A DNA stretch of 64,000 bases from Pseudoalteromonas piscicida (GTDB lineage: Bacteria > Pseudomonadota > Gammaproteobacteria > Enterobacterales > Alteromonadaceae): the NCBI RefSeq assembly GCF_000238315.3, contig NZ_CP011924.1:3680001-3744000 (forward strand), read 5' to 3'. This document shows, one piece after another, positions 28,897-38,899 of this stretch. A model generated the notes under the pieces. That model was not told where the DNA came from. It searched no databases and saw only the letters and a list, made by a program, of their open reading frames with translations. Both the position numbers and the translations under genes were made by a program. Every line of letters starts with the position of its first letter. Position 1 is the stretch's first letter.

Positions 28897-31245
28897 ATGG
28901 CAAAAGTAGTACATAAGTTTGGTGGTTCGAGTTTAAGCTCGCCAGAGCGTTATCAGGCGGTTGCCAAGATAGTGTTAGAGCAATGTCAACTAGGTGACAG
29001 TGTTGTGGTTTCTGCTGCAGGAAAAACAACGAATACCCTAGTGAAGTTATGGCAAAGCTTTGAGCAGCAAGATGTTCGTGCATTCAACGATGTTTTATTA
29101 CAAGTTGAAAATCATCAACGAGAATTAATTGATGCCCTGTTTGTAGGTGAACAACACAGTGTGTTACTCAAACAGCTTGTCAATGAGCTGCAAGCAATCG
29201 CTTTGGGAAGAGAAGAACAACATCTTCACTACGCGAGTTTACTTGCACATGGAGAGCTATGGTCGGCTCGTATATTAGCAAACTACCTAAGTTCTCAAGG
29301 CATTGAAGCCAAAGCTATCGACACTCGTACGTTATTTGTACAACAAGATGGAGTGTTACTACATGCCCATAACAAAGAAGCGTGTTATCGCACAATTGAT
29401 GAACACGCTATCTATATCGTTACCGGTTTTATTGCCGCAAATGCACAAGGTGAAACGGTGACTTTAGGTCGAAATGGCAGTGACTATAGCGCGACTTTGT
29501 TGGCAAGTTATCTTGATGCCGCTCAAGTATCAATTTGGACGGATACAACTGGCGTATTCAGTACGGATCCACGTAAAGTCGCTAATGCCATAAAATACAC
29601 TAAGGTATGTCGTGGTCAAGCTGAATTACTCGCACGATTAGGTAATCCGGTACTGCATGCAAAAACGCTGTCTCCACTTAAAGATACCGATATAAAACTA
29701 CAAGTTCGCAGCAGCTTTGATGCCGATGCGCTTGGCACTGAGATAGTAAAGGCAGGCTATAGCAAAGAGAAGCGCTTTATTACCACTTTTGGACAACTTG
29801 ACCTGTTACGCGTTGAGCAGCTAAAAAGTGGCGAAGTGAAGCAGCTAAGCCAGCTTATCCAGCATAGCATTCATCATTTTGTTAAAGGTGGAGAGGCACA
29901 CTTACTGGTGCCATCTGAATTTAGCCATGTTGTGATCAAAGCGCTTGATTCACGTGCCAATATTATTGAGTCGCAAGTACAAGGCTTTGCTATTGTTGCC
30001 CCAAGTCAGGATGTTGCTGGGTTACATCAGCAGGCGCTGGAACTATTGGATGAACATGCGATTGTCACCCGTTTTGTGCTGCAAGAGCGTCATTACAGCT
30101 TAGTGTTAACCGATCAAGCAATTGATAGCGATCTACTTGCCATATTGCACGAACGTTTGGTGAATAAAGGCAGAGAGCTTGCAGTGATTGTGGCTGGTGT
30201 TGGCAATGTGGGTGAAGTGTTTATCGAACAATGCAAAAACCAAGTCGCTAAGCTGAGTGAGCACTTTGATCTTAAGTTGGTTGGCTTACTGCGTTCTAAG
30301 CAAATGTTGTTCTGTCCAAGCGGGTTGAACTTAGCATCGTGGCAACAGCAATGGCAAAATGAGGCCATCGAATACAATGAAGCCGAGCTATTCACTCGTA
30401 TTAAAGAGCTAGATTACGAGCATAAAGTGGTGGTCGATATTACTGCGAGCGAGCGTTTCAGTGAGTTGTATCCACAGTTTGTTGAACATGACTGCCATTT
30501 GATCAGCGCTAATAAATATGCCGGCACGGCACAACAAGGTTGGTACTCAAAGCTGCGTCAGCAGTTGCAAGAGCGTAACCTGTTATGGCGTTACAACACC
30601 AGTGTTGGCGCAGGTCTTCCCATTAACTTTGCGTTGGCGGATCTGCAAAATAGTGGTGATGAAGTGGTGAGAATTGAAGGCGTCTTTTCTGGCACTTTAT
30701 CTTGGCTTTGTAGTCGCTATGATGGCTCTGAAGCATTTTCTGAGTTAGTGCTTGGAGCGCAAGAGCTTGGTTTTACCGAGCCTGATCCACGCGAAGACCT
30801 ATCTGGCCGAGATATGCAGCGTAAGCTTTTGATCTTAGCACGAGAGTTAGGCATTGAACTTGAGCTTGACGATATTGAATTAGAGGCGTTAATGCCTGAG
30901 TCCTTGAGTGTGGGTTCATGGCAAACGTTTTTAGAAAATCGCCAGCAACTCGATGACTTTTATGCGACACACTATGCAAAGGCCACAGCGAATGACGCTG
31001 CGCTTCGCTATACTGGTGCGCTTGAAATTGCAAGCAATGGCAAAGTGTCTGCAAAAGTAGGCATTGCACAGGTACCAAACGGCTCGGCAATCGCGAATTT
31101 AACACCGGGTGATAATATTTTTGTGATCCACACTAAATGGTATGAACAAAACCCACTGGTGATCCAAGGCCCAGGGGCAGGCAAAGAAGTGACAGCCGCG
31201 GGAATACATTCCGATTTATTCTGGTTGACGCAAAATCTAAAATAA
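28897..31245 (+). CDS. metL: Bifunctional aspartokinase II / homoserine dehydrogenase II
   Basis: MetL phosphorylates aspartate and reduces aspartate semialdehyde to homoserine, feeding methionine synthesis. The protein has 782 residues (E. coli MetL 810). The kinase part begins VVHKFGGSSLSSPERY and includes TLGRNGSDYSATLLA near 190. The dehydrogenase part starts near 425 with VIVAGVGNVGEVFIEQC, and later has SANKYAGT and the GVFSGTLSWL segment near 590. The metB-metL pairing favours the MetL isoform over ThrA. Translation is probably coupled to metB, four bases apart, and repression by MetJ is expected. Confidence 0.94.
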   Translation: MAKVVHKFGGSSLSSPERYQAVAKIVLEQCQLGDSVVVSAAGKTTNTLVKLWQSFEQQDVRAFNDVLLQVENHQRELIDALFVGEQHSVLLKQLVNELQAIALGREEQHLHYASLLAHGELWSARILANYLSSQGIEAKAIDTRTLFVQQDGVLLHAHNKEACYRTIDEHAIYIVTGFIAANAQGETVTLGRNGSDYSATLLASYLDAAQVSIWTDTTGVFSTDPRKVANAIKYTKVCRGQAELLARLGNPVLHAKTLSPLKDTDIKLQVRSSFDADALGTEIVKAGYSKEKRFITTFGQLDLLRVEQLKSGEVKQLSQLIQHSIHHFVKGGEAHLLVPSEFSHVVIKALDSRANIIESQVQGFAIVAPSQDVAGLHQQALELLDEHAIVTRFVLQERHYSLVLTDQAIDSDLLAILHERLVNKGRELAVIVAGVGNVGEVFIEQCKNQVAKLSEHFDLKLVGLLRSKQMLFCPSGLNLASWQQQWQNEAIEYNEAELFTRIKELDYEHKVVVDITASERFSELYPQFVEHDCHLISANKYAGTAQQGWYSKLRQQLQERNLLWRYNTSVGAGLPINFALADLQNSGDEVVRIEGVFSGTLSWLCSRYDGSEAFSELVLGAQELGFTEPDPREDLSGRDMQRKLLILARELGIELELDDIELEALMPESLSVGSWQTFLENRQQLDDFYATHYAKATANDAALRYTGALEIASNGKVSAKVGIAQVPNGSAIANLTPGDNIFVIHTKWYEQNPLVIQGPGAGKEVTAAGIHSDLFWLTQNLK

Positions 31246-31273
31246 CGCTATTAAGAAAATAGATATAATACAA

Positions 31274-31301
31274 AAATGCCGATACATCTGTATCGGCATT
31301 T
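31274..31301. terminator. Bidirectional terminator between metL and mrcA
   Basis: The arms AAATGCCGATA and TATCGGCATTT form an 11-bp stem with a six-base loop. It lies between two convergent genes with A and T tracts on both sides, so it can end both transcripts. Confidence 0.82.
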
Positions 31302-31306
31302 CTATT

Positions 31307-33763
31307 TTAGAATAACTCTTCGTGAGTGGGTAGCGGGGCGGTATCGTCAAACGGTGTGCTGCTATCCGTATCTAATACGTATTTGGTTGGGGCTGTACCT
31401 TGCTCGAAATATTCAAACCGAGATGTGTAATCGTTCTTACGGGACAACAGCCCTGTCTTTAAATCAATCCGAGTTGAAATAAGCCCTGGAGGTGGCTCTA
31501 TCGGGGCCAAAGGCTCATCTTTAAGTGCCTCACGCATAAAGTCTATCCAAGCAGGTTGTGCTGAAATCGCACCTGCTTCTGCGCCAACAAGTTGGTTATC
31601 ACCAAGGTTAGCGTTGTAGGCCGCACGACCCAAGGATTTACTCGCATCGTCAAAGCCAACCCAAACTGTGGTGAGGACATTACGGTTAAAGCCCGTAAAC
31701 CAAGTATCTACCGAGTCATTGGTGGTACCCGTTTTTCCAGCAAGATCACGACGTTTTAACCATTGACCACGCCAGCCTGTGCCGCTCCAGCCCGTGTCAT
31801 GTTTCCAGCTACCGCCACCCCAGATTGCACTATGAAGTGCATCAGCAATCAGAAATGCGTTTTGCTCCGAAATCACTTGCGGTGCACAGCGCTCAGGTTG
31901 TTCTTCCAGCTGCTGTTCGTCGCAGACCAATAATGGCTCTGCCGAACCCAGCTCAGTGCCGAATGAGTCGGTAATTTTATCGATAAAGTACGGCTCAATC
32001 AGGTGACCGCCGTTGGCAAAAGTGGCCATGCCGCGCGCCATTTCAATAGGAGTCAGTGCAGCACTACCAAGCGCCAATGACTCACTGCGATTAATATCTG
32101 CGTCTTGAAAACCAAATTTAAGCAAGTGATCAGCAGCCTTATTTATGCCAACGCCTTTGATCAAACGAACAGATACCACGTTTTTCGATTGTGCAAGCGC
32201 TCGGCGAATACGGATTGGGCCGTTATACACTTCAGGGCTGTTTTTCGGACGCCAAGCCACGCCAACGTTTCTGTCCCAATGATTAATCGGGGCATCATTA
32301 AGGATGGTGGCTAGGGTATAGCCATTTTCTAATGCGGATGAATAAATAAAGGGTTTGATGTTTGAACCCACTTGACGCTTAGCTTGGGTAGCACGATTGT
32401 ATTGGCTAAGCTCAAAGCTATAGCCACCCACAATCGCCTTTACACGCCCATCCTGCGGGTCGAGTGAGACAAGAGCACTGGATGCCTGCGGTAACTGACT
32501 TAACATCCAGCCGTCGTCTTGTTTGCGGACAAACACTTGCATGCCCGGCGCGAGGATATCTGCGGTTGTTTTTGGTGGTAAGCTCTGACGCGTTTCACTG
32601 ATGTATTGTCTAGCCCAACTTAAGCCTGACCATTCCAATGTAATTTGCTCACCGGTTTTTAAGAGCAGGTCGGCCGCTTTTTCTGCAATGTTTAGCACCA
32701 CAGCGGCTTTTAAAGGTCCAATTTCATTGACCTTTTTAAGGCGAGTAATAATGTCTTCATGGCTGAGCGGCGATTCCGTCTCAGCATGCCAATAGGTTTC
32801 TTCTGCGCCTCTAAAGCCGTGACGCATATCGTAGGCATGTAAATTATCAACTAATGCATGCTGAGCAGCCTGTTGCATGTCAGATTCCACACTGGTGTAA
32901 ACTTTCATGCCAGAGTTATAGGCTTTATCAGTACCGTAGCGTTCGACCATATAGGCGCGAACCATTTCAGAAATGTAAGGTGCATACAGCTCAATTTCGG
33001 CACCATGGAATTTAGCTGTGATGGGAGCTTGTGTCGCCTCATCATATTCTGCGCGGGTAATATACTTTTCAGCAAGCATTCGTCCGAGCACAACATTCCG
33101 GCGCAATTGCGCGCGCTCTGGGTTACGAATTGGATTTAACGCAGAAGGCGCTTTTGGCAGGCCTGCAATCATTGCCATTTCTGCTAAAGTTAATTCTGAT
33201 AGTGAGCGACCGTAGTAGACTTGTGCTGCTGCACCGATACCAAAGGCGCGATTACCCAGTTCAATTTTGTTTAAGTAAAGCTCAAAAATTTCGTCTTTCG
33301 TTAATAGCTGCTCAATATGCAACGCAATAAAGATTTCTTTCACTTTACGAATATAGGCTTTCTCTCTTGTTAAGAAAAAGTTTCTGGCAAGTTGCATGGT
33401 GAGCGTACTGGCTCCCTGCTTTTTTTGCCCTGTGGTGATAAGCACTAAAGCGGAGCGGACGATACCTATCGGGTCAATGCCGAAATGATCGTAAAAACGG
33501 TTATCTTCTGTCGCTAAGAATGCTTTGCGCATGGGGAGTGGAACATCCTGCAAACGTACAGGGATCCTGCGCTTTTCACCAAACTGATTGATGAGTTTTC
33601 CGTCTCGTGTAAAGACTTGCATGGGTGTTTGTAGTTGAACATCTTTCAAAACCTCTACACTTGGTATGTCAGATTTGACATAATAATAAAGACTGATAAG
33701 TGTCAACACGCCTAAAAGGGTACAAACAAAAACGAATTGTAAAAATCTTTTCAATAATTTCAC
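31307..33763 (-). CDS. mrcA: Penicillin-binding protein 1A (bifunctional transglycosylase/transpeptidase)
   Basis: PBP1A polymerises and cross-links peptidoglycan at the outer face of the inner membrane. The 818-residue protein has a membrane anchor (about 8-28). The glycosyltransferase domain has the catalytic motif ATEDNRFYDHFG (E86), then KQGASTLTMQLARNFFL and KEIFIALHIEQ. An OB-like insert follows, then a transpeptidase with SNIKPF (SxxK serine), SKN, and KTGTTND. The gene is divergent from pilMNOPQ, a conserved arrangement in gammaproteobacteria that supports the name. The divergent gap is about 130 bases. Confidence 0.96.
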   Translation of the reverse strand: MKLLKRFLQFVFVCTLLGVLTLISLYYYVKSDIPSVEVLKDVQLQTPMQVFTRDGKLINQFGEKRRIPVRLQDVPLPMRKAFLATEDNRFYDHFGIDPIGIVRSALVLITTGQKKQGASTLTMQLARNFFLTREKAYIRKVKEIFIALHIEQLLTKDEIFELYLNKIELGNRAFGIGAAAQVYYGRSLSELTLAEMAMIAGLPKAPSALNPIRNPERAQLRRNVVLGRMLAEKYITRAEYDEATQAPITAKFHGAEIELYAPYISEMVRAYMVERYGTDKAYNSGMKVYTSVESDMQQAAQHALVDNLHAYDMRHGFRGAEETYWHAETESPLSHEDIITRLKKVNEIGPLKAAVVLNIAEKAADLLLKTGEQITLEWSGLSWARQYISETRQSLPPKTTADILAPGMQVFVRKQDDGWMLSQLPQASSALVSLDPQDGRVKAIVGGYSFELSQYNRATQAKRQVGSNIKPFIYSSALENGYTLATILNDAPINHWDRNVGVAWRPKNSPEVYNGPIRIRRALAQSKNVVSVRLIKGVGINKAADHLLKFGFQDADINRSESLALGSAALTPIEMARGMATFANGGHLIEPYFIDKITDSFGTELGSAEPLLVCDEQQLEEQPERCAPQVISEQNAFLIADALHSAIWGGGSWKHDTGWSGTGWRGQWLKRRDLAGKTGTTNDSVDTWFTGFNRNVLTTVWVGFDDASKSLGRAAYNANLGDNQLVGAEAGAISAQPAWIDFMREALKDEPLAPIEPPPGLISTRIDLKTGLLSRKNDYTSRFEYFEQGTAPTKYVLDTDSSTPFDDTAPLPTHEELF

Positions 33764-33892
33764 GGAATTATCCCTAGTTAGACTCCCAATTACAGGTAGA
33801 CACTGCTAGTATATCTTGATTAAAAAACGATTAATATTTTTGTGTGCTAAATTTTTATGGTACACAGTCTTAAAAGGAAACAGGCGCTTCAC

Positions 33893-34972
33893 ATGCTGAG
33901 CCAACTACTAAAAAAACAAGCACCTCTGATGATAGGGATCGATATCGGTTCCCATTGTGTCAAAGCGGTGTTGCTGTCGAAGACAAGTTCCAGCTACCGA
34001 GTAGAAGCCGTTGCGATTGAACCTATTCCGAAAGGAGCAGTAAATGAAAGGGCCATCCAAGACATTGAAGCGATCGGCAACGCGATAACTAAAATGAAGC
34101 GGCGCATTCCAAAGCTCACGCAATATGCAGCAGTTGCCGTATCCGGTCAGACCGTGATTACAAAAGTGATCTTTATGGATGTGTCATTAACTGATGCTGA
34201 ACTCGAGTCCCAGATAGCGATTGAAGCAGATAGCCTGATCCCATACCCATTAGATGAAGTTAGTCTAGATTTTGAAAAAATTGGAGTAAACGAAGCCGAT
34301 CCGTCAAAAATGAATGTGCTGCTTTCTGCTGCGCGTACTGAAAGCGTGCAAGCACGGGTAGGCGCATTGGAAGAAGCGGGTTTCAAAGCGAAAGTTGTTG
34401 ATGTAGAAAACTACGCACTAAGTAGAGCCATGGATGTCATTTATCCTGAACTGCCAAATGATGCCTTTGATAAAATCGTAGCAATGATAGATATTGGCGC
34501 TGTGCTTACGTTGATAAGCGTTATTCAATCTGGGAAAACGATTTATACCCGTGACCAAGTGTTTGGTGGTGAGCAATATACCAACAGTATTGTTGCTTAT
34601 TACAACAAAACCTACGATGAGGCAGAACTGGCAAAAACGACGGGGGATTTACCGCCAAACTATACCTTTGAAGTATTGGCTCCTTTTCAAACTTCTATGC
34701 TGCAGCAAATTCGTCGAGCAGTGCAAATGTTTATGACGACTAGTGGTAAAGATCATATTGACTACATCGTGTTGACGGGTGGAACAGCTTTGGTAGATGG
34801 CTTAGATAAACTGCTTATTGATGAGCTTGGGATCCACACAATAGTGGCAGACCCGTTTACAGACATGGAGATTGCACCAAAAGTAGATAGGCATGTGCTG
34901 CAAAAGCATAAAGCGCAGTTCGCCTTAGCGACAGGCTTAGCACTAAGGAGCTTCTCATCATGCCACATATAA
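33893..34972 (+). CDS. pilM: Type IV pilus assembly protein PilM
   Basis: PilM is an actin-like ATP-binding protein on the cytoplasmic side of the type IV pilus alignment complex; it binds the N-terminus of PilN. The 359-residue product starts MLSQLLKKQAPLMIGIDIGSHCVKAVLL, with the actin-fold phosphate loop, and carries VAMIDIGAVLTLISV and IVLTGGTALVDGL as later nucleotide-fold signatures. I prefer the ATG at 33893, preceded by AGG eight bases away, over an in-frame ATG at 33857 without a ribosome site. It is first in the pilMNOPQ operon and overlaps pilN by 13 bases. Confidence 0.95.
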   Translation: MLSQLLKKQAPLMIGIDIGSHCVKAVLLSKTSSSYRVEAVAIEPIPKGAVNERAIQDIEAIGNAITKMKRRIPKLTQYAAVAVSGQTVITKVIFMDVSLTDAELESQIAIEADSLIPYPLDEVSLDFEKIGVNEADPSKMNVLLSAARTESVQARVGALEEAGFKAKVVDVENYALSRAMDVIYPELPNDAFDKIVAMIDIGAVLTLISVIQSGKTIYTRDQVFGGEQYTNSIVAYYNKTYDEAELAKTTGDLPPNYTFEVLAPFQTSMLQQIRRAVQMFMTTSGKDHIDYIVLTGGTALVDGLDKLLIDELGIHTIVADPFTDMEIAPKVDRHVLQKHKAQFALATGLALRSFSSCHI

Positions 34973-35532
34973 ATTTGCTACCTTGGCGCGAGCAGCAAAG
35001 GCAAGCGTCGCAACAAATCTTTTTGACTATCATTGCGGTGATCATCGCGGCTTGTCTGTTGTTAATGTACTTGCTTGGCAGCTTCTATGACGGCTTGAAA
35101 ACCGGGCAAGAAATTAAGAACCGCTATCTCGAAAGTGAGATCTCTCAACTTGATTCCCGGATAGTTGCTATTAACGACTTGAATAAGCAAAAAGAAAACT
35201 TACAGCGCCGCATTCGGCTTATTGAAGAGTTACAGCTCAACCGTAGTCTCGGCACGCAAATTATCGATGAAATAGCACGAGTGGTTCCGGCTGGGGTTTA
35301 TCTCACCAGTCTTGAACGGCAAGACAATATGATCAAAGTCATTGGTCGAAGTGAATCGAACAACCGTTTATCACAAATGCTACGACAAGTTGAATCGTCT
35401 TATTTATTAGAGCGACCTGTGATCCAAGGTATAGTAGCCGGTGAGCAAAGTTCAAAATTACTGAGTGATTTTACCATGCATTTTTATGTTAAGTCTCATG
35501 AAGACATCCACTTAGCCGATAAAGCGAAATAG
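34960..35532 (+). CDS. pilN: Type IV pilus assembly protein PilN
   Basis: PilN is a bitopic inner-membrane protein linking PilM to PilO. The 190-residue product begins MPHINLLPWREQQRQ, the conserved PilM-binding motif (INLLPWR), followed by one membrane helix (about 22-44), a coiled-coil region and a periplasmic ferredoxin-like domain. It overlaps the 3' end of pilM and is 16 bases before pilO. Confidence 0.95.
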   Translation: MPHINLLPWREQQRQASQQIFLTIIAVIIAACLLLMYLLGSFYDGLKTGQEIKNRYLESEISQLDSRIVAINDLNKQKENLQRRIRLIEELQLNRSLGTQIIDEIARVVPAGVYLTSLERQDNMIKVIGRSESNNRLSQMLRQVESSYLLERPVIQGIVAGEQSSKLLSDFTMHFYVKSHEDIHLADKAK

Positions 35533-35548
35533 GGCGGAGGCACAGTGC

Positions 35549-36154
35549 ATGAATTTTGACTTAAACAGTTTAAAAGAAATCGATTGGAATGAGCTGGAGC
35601 TAGACAACATAGGTCATTGGCCTTTTCCTGTTAAAGTTTTATGTTCCATTCTCGTGGTTTTATTAATGATGGTATTGGGTTATAACCTGATGGTCTCAAG
35701 CTCAATTGACCGCTACGACCAAGCGGTTAAAAAGGAGCAAGAGCTGAGAACGAGCTACCGAATAAAATACGCCAGAGCAAACAATTTAGAGCTTTATAAA
35801 CAGCAAATGATCGATATGGAAGCGCAATTTACAGAGCTGTTGAGACGACTGCCAAGTTCCAACGAAACGCCTGGGTTACTTGATGATCTGACTTACGTTG
35901 GTACTTCAAGTGGATTAACCTTCCTAAAAATTGGCTGGATGCCAGAGGTACGTAAAGAGTTTTATACCGAATTACCGATTAAGTTAGAGGTGATTGGTAA
36001 GTATCATGAATTTGGTCAGTTTGTGAGTAAAGTATCTGAGTTACCTCGAATAGTCAGCCTACACGATTTTAGAATCGAAAATGCAGGAAATGGCGAGCTG
36101 GTATTTAGTGTCGTGGCAAAAACTTATCGCTATGAGCAAGGAGGTCAGAAATGA
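35549..36154 (+). CDS. pilO: Type IV pilus assembly protein PilO
   Basis: PilO heterodimerises with PilN to form the periplasmic bridge to PilP and the secretin. The 201-residue protein has a short cytoplasmic N-terminus, a membrane helix (about 28-50), a coiled-coil (about 55-95) and a C-terminal globular domain with the LPIKLEVIGKYHEFGQFVS segment typical of PilO. GGAGG precedes the ATG. It overlaps pilP by four bases (ATGA). Confidence 0.94.
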   Translation: MNFDLNSLKEIDWNELELDNIGHWPFPVKVLCSILVVLLMMVLGYNLMVSSSIDRYDQAVKKEQELRTSYRIKYARANNLELYKQQMIDMEAQFTELLRRLPSSNETPGLLDDLTYVGTSSGLTFLKIGWMPEVRKEFYTELPIKLEVIGKYHEFGQFVSKVSELPRIVSLHDFRIENAGNGELVFSVVAKTYRYEQGGQK

Positions 36155-36693
36155 TCCGACTGATGCTCTGCGTGACCACATTGATGTTCATCTCAGGTTG
36201 TAATGATAGTACGGCAGAACAAAAAGAATTTATTGATCAGGTAAAGGCAAGCTCAACGCCAAAAATCGAGCCTATACCTGAAATGCAAAATTATGAACCG
36301 TTTAAGTATAGCGCTTCAGAGTTACGTAGCCCTTTTGTTGCGCCACAGCCCGAAGTGATTGAAAATAAACTCGTTCAAATTAAAAACTGCTTACACCCAG
36401 ATCCAGATAGAGATCGCTATCCGTTAGAGAAGTTTCCATTGGATAATCTGCGTATGAAAGGCATTATCGCCAAATCTGATGGTCGTTGGGCGCTAATCGA
36501 AGCGGCAACGCAGGGGTTATATCGTGTTAAACGTGGCGAATATATGGGTTTATATCATGGCAAAGTGCTAAGTGTGCATGCCGATCATTTAGAATTATTA
36601 GAATTGATCCCAGATGGAACGGGATGTTGGAAAGAAAGGCTAACAAAAGTGGAAATGTTAGAAGCGGAACAAGGTGGCGCGAGTGAATACTAA
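36151..36693 (+). CDS. pilP: Type IV pilus lipoprotein PilP
   Basis: PilP is an inner-membrane lipoprotein that links PilNO to the PilQ secretin. The 180-residue precursor has a lipobox FISGC with the lipidated cysteine at 17. A disordered linker contains the conserved YEPFKYSASELRSPF, and a beta-sandwich C-terminal domain contains LDNLRMKGIIAKSDGRWALIE. Its 3' end overlaps the pilQ start by about 20 bases, so pilO-pilP-pilQ are tightly coupled. Confidence 0.94.
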   Translation: MIRLMLCVTTLMFISGCNDSTAEQKEFIDQVKASSTPKIEPIPEMQNYEPFKYSASELRSPFVAPQPEVIENKLVQIKNCLHPDPDRDRYPLEKFPLDNLRMKGIIAKSDGRWALIEAATQGLYRVKRGEYMGLYHGKVLSVHADHLELLELIPDGTGCWKERLTKVEMLEAEQGGASEY

Positions 36694-38749
36694 CAATAAC
36701 GTTATAAAATCAACTATTAAAAGCACTCGAACACTATGGCGTTCCGTGCTCGGTGTTGCCTTAGTTGGCCTTTCGTCAATAGCGCATGCCATTCCTATGT
36801 TGTATGACATTCGCTATAACCCTGTGCCAACAGGGGAAACCCAGCTACAACTGGTGTTTGACGAAAAACTCAATACAGAGCCAAAAGTTCGAGTTGTTGG
36901 TGAAAGTGCTAGTATCGAATTATTTTTCCAGCAGGCTGAGTTTGAAGAAAGCTTAAAAGCATTGAGCATTAACAAGGCTGGCATTCAAGGCATTACCAGT
37001 GAACTCAGAGATGGCGGTTTTGCCGTTTCCATCAACATGGATGAGCTGAAGCTATATAAAACCGAGGTTAAGAATAATCTTGTGATAGTGGAAGTATCTA
37101 ACAAACCGATTGTCTCCGAACAAGATCAAAGCCAAAAAGTCACCGCATTTATTAACCAAATTCAAGCTATCGATTTTCGTCGCGGTGAGAAAGGTGAGGC
37201 GAAGGTATTAGCGTTTTTAGAGCACAATCAAGCTGCTATTGATGTACAAGAGCGCGGTGGCAAAATCATTGCGGACTTCCACCATATTGATATTGCGGAA
37301 GACCTGTTATATGAACTTGATGTGTTAGATTTTGGCACTGTGGTATCTCGTATAGAGACCTTTAAAGAAGACAATAAAAGCCGCATTGTGATTGAGCCAA
37401 ATGCGGCATTCAAGTTTACCTATCAGCAGCTTGATAACATCTTTACGTTATCAGTTGAAAAAGACGAAGGTAATAAAACCTTTGGCGATAAAAAGGAGTA
37501 TAAAGGTCAGCCAATCACGCTGAATTTTCAGGATATTCCAATTCGCTCCGTACTACAGATCATCGCAGATACAAACAACTTTAATCTAGTAACGAGTGAC
37601 ACTGTATCTGGCAATATAACCCTACGTTTAGACGGTGTACCTTGGGATCAGGCGCTTGATGTTGTGTTACGTGTGAAAGGGCTAGATAAACGTATGGATG
37701 GTTCTATTTTGATGGTTGCACCATCAGAAGAGCTCGCAGCGAGAGAAGCCAAAGAATTACAAGCGCGTCAGCAAGTGGAAGAGCTAGAGCCATTATATAG
37801 CGAGTATATTCAACTTAATTACGCGAAAGCGGAAGAGTTTGCAGACTTACTTAAAACAGATATCAACTCTATTATTAGCCATCGTGGTAGTGTGTCCGTT
37901 GACAAACGTACCAATACTTTATTAATTAAAGATACCTCGCGCAGTATTGAAAGTGTGCGCCGGATGGTGGAAACCTTAGATGTGCCAGTAAAACAGGTGC
38001 GTATTGAGTCGCGCATGGTTACTGTGGATGATACCGTACAAGAAGACTTAGGTGTCCGCTGGGGCTTTAGCGACCAGCAAGGTAGCGATGCCATATCTGG
38101 TACGCTGGAAGGCGCTGATGCTTTGTCCAATGGTAACATCCCGTCTTTGGAAAATCGCTTGAACGTTAATTTAGGCGTGAAAGGGGTTCCTGCTGGTAGT
38201 ATTGGTATGCACATTGCTAAATTGGCGGATGGCACACTGATTGATCTCGAGTTGTCAGCTTTGGAACAAGAGAGCAAAGGCGAGATAATTGCGACGCCAA
38301 GTATCACCACAGCGAATCAGAAAAAGGCGCGTATCGAGCAAGGTACAGAAATTCCTTACGTAGAGGCATCGTCAAGTGGTGCAACGACGGTGAGTTTCAA
38401 AAAAGCGGTTTTAAGCTTGGAGGTGACACCGCAAATTACACCTGATAATAAAATAATTCTCGACTTAGTGATTACACAAGACACTAAAGGTGATACCGTG
38501 CAAACGCCAAATGGCCCGGCGACGGCAATCAATACCCAACAGATCCAAACACAAGTACTGGTCGAAAATGGTCAAACTATCGTACTGGGTGGTATTTATC
38601 AGCAAGAAGTGAAAACAGCAGTAAGTAAGATCCCAATTTTGGGCGACATCCCATATTTAGGTCTATTGTTTAAGAACTCTCGTGATATTAACGAAAAGCG
38701 AGAATTGCTGATATTTGTGACGCCTAAGATCATTCAAGACAGTTTATAG
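36674..38749 (+). CDS. pilQ: Type IV pilus secretin PilQ
   Basis: PilQ forms the outer-membrane channel for the pilus. It has about 691 residues, with a signal peptide ending at SSIAHA and an AMIN domain that binds peptidoglycan (YDIRYNPVPTGETQL). Secretin N-domains follow, including an STN-like part (IRSVLQIIADTNNFNLV) and NTLLIKDT. The C-terminal secretin beta-domain ends with VLGGIYQQEV and RELLIFVTPKII. The start is a GTG: either 36674 or a second in-frame GTG at 36683, which has AAGG at a better spacing. No ATG is available nearby. It is last in pilMNOPQ. Confidence 0.96.
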   Translation: MARVNTNNNVIKSTIKSTRTLWRSVLGVALVGLSSIAHAIPMLYDIRYNPVPTGETQLQLVFDEKLNTEPKVRVVGESASIELFFQQAEFEESLKALSINKAGIQGITSELRDGGFAVSINMDELKLYKTEVKNNLVIVEVSNKPIVSEQDQSQKVTAFINQIQAIDFRRGEKGEAKVLAFLEHNQAAIDVQERGGKIIADFHHIDIAEDLLYELDVLDFGTVVSRIETFKEDNKSRIVIEPNAAFKFTYQQLDNIFTLSVEKDEGNKTFGDKKEYKGQPITLNFQDIPIRSVLQIIADTNNFNLVTSDTVSGNITLRLDGVPWDQALDVVLRVKGLDKRMDGSILMVAPSEELAAREAKELQARQQVEELEPLYSEYIQLNYAKAEEFADLLKTDINSIISHRGSVSVDKRTNTLLIKDTSRSIESVRRMVETLDVPVKQVRIESRMVTVDDTVQEDLGVRWGFSDQQGSDAISGTLEGADALSNGNIPSLENRLNVNLGVKGVPAGSIGMHIAKLADGTLIDLELSALEQESKGEIIATPSITTANQKKARIEQGTEIPYVEASSSGATTVSFKKAVLSLEVTPQITPDNKIILDLVITQDTKGDTVQTPNGPATAINTQQIQTQVLVENGQTIVLGGIYQQEVKTAVSKIPILGDIPYLGLLFKNSRDINEKRELLIFVTPKIIQDSL

Positions 38750-38819
38750 GCCCGTTGACAGTAAAAGTATTACGCTTTTTGCGTGGTTTGACTTGAAATT
38801 GTTCACGGATTACTGAGAT

Positions 38820-38863
38820 AATCCCCTCCTTAATTTTGGGGCCAGGTCGTTAGGCGGGGTTTT
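38820..38863 (+). terminator. Possible imperfect terminator/attenuator between pilQ and aroK
   Basis: AATCCCCTCC can pair with GGCGGGGTTT with two mismatches over a ~24-base loop and is followed by TTTT. It lies in the 150-base gap before aroK and may end the pil transcript. The loop is long, so confidence is low. Confidence 0.4.
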
Positions 38864-38899
38864 ATTTCAAATTTTAGAGTTCGTTTGTACTAAAAAGAT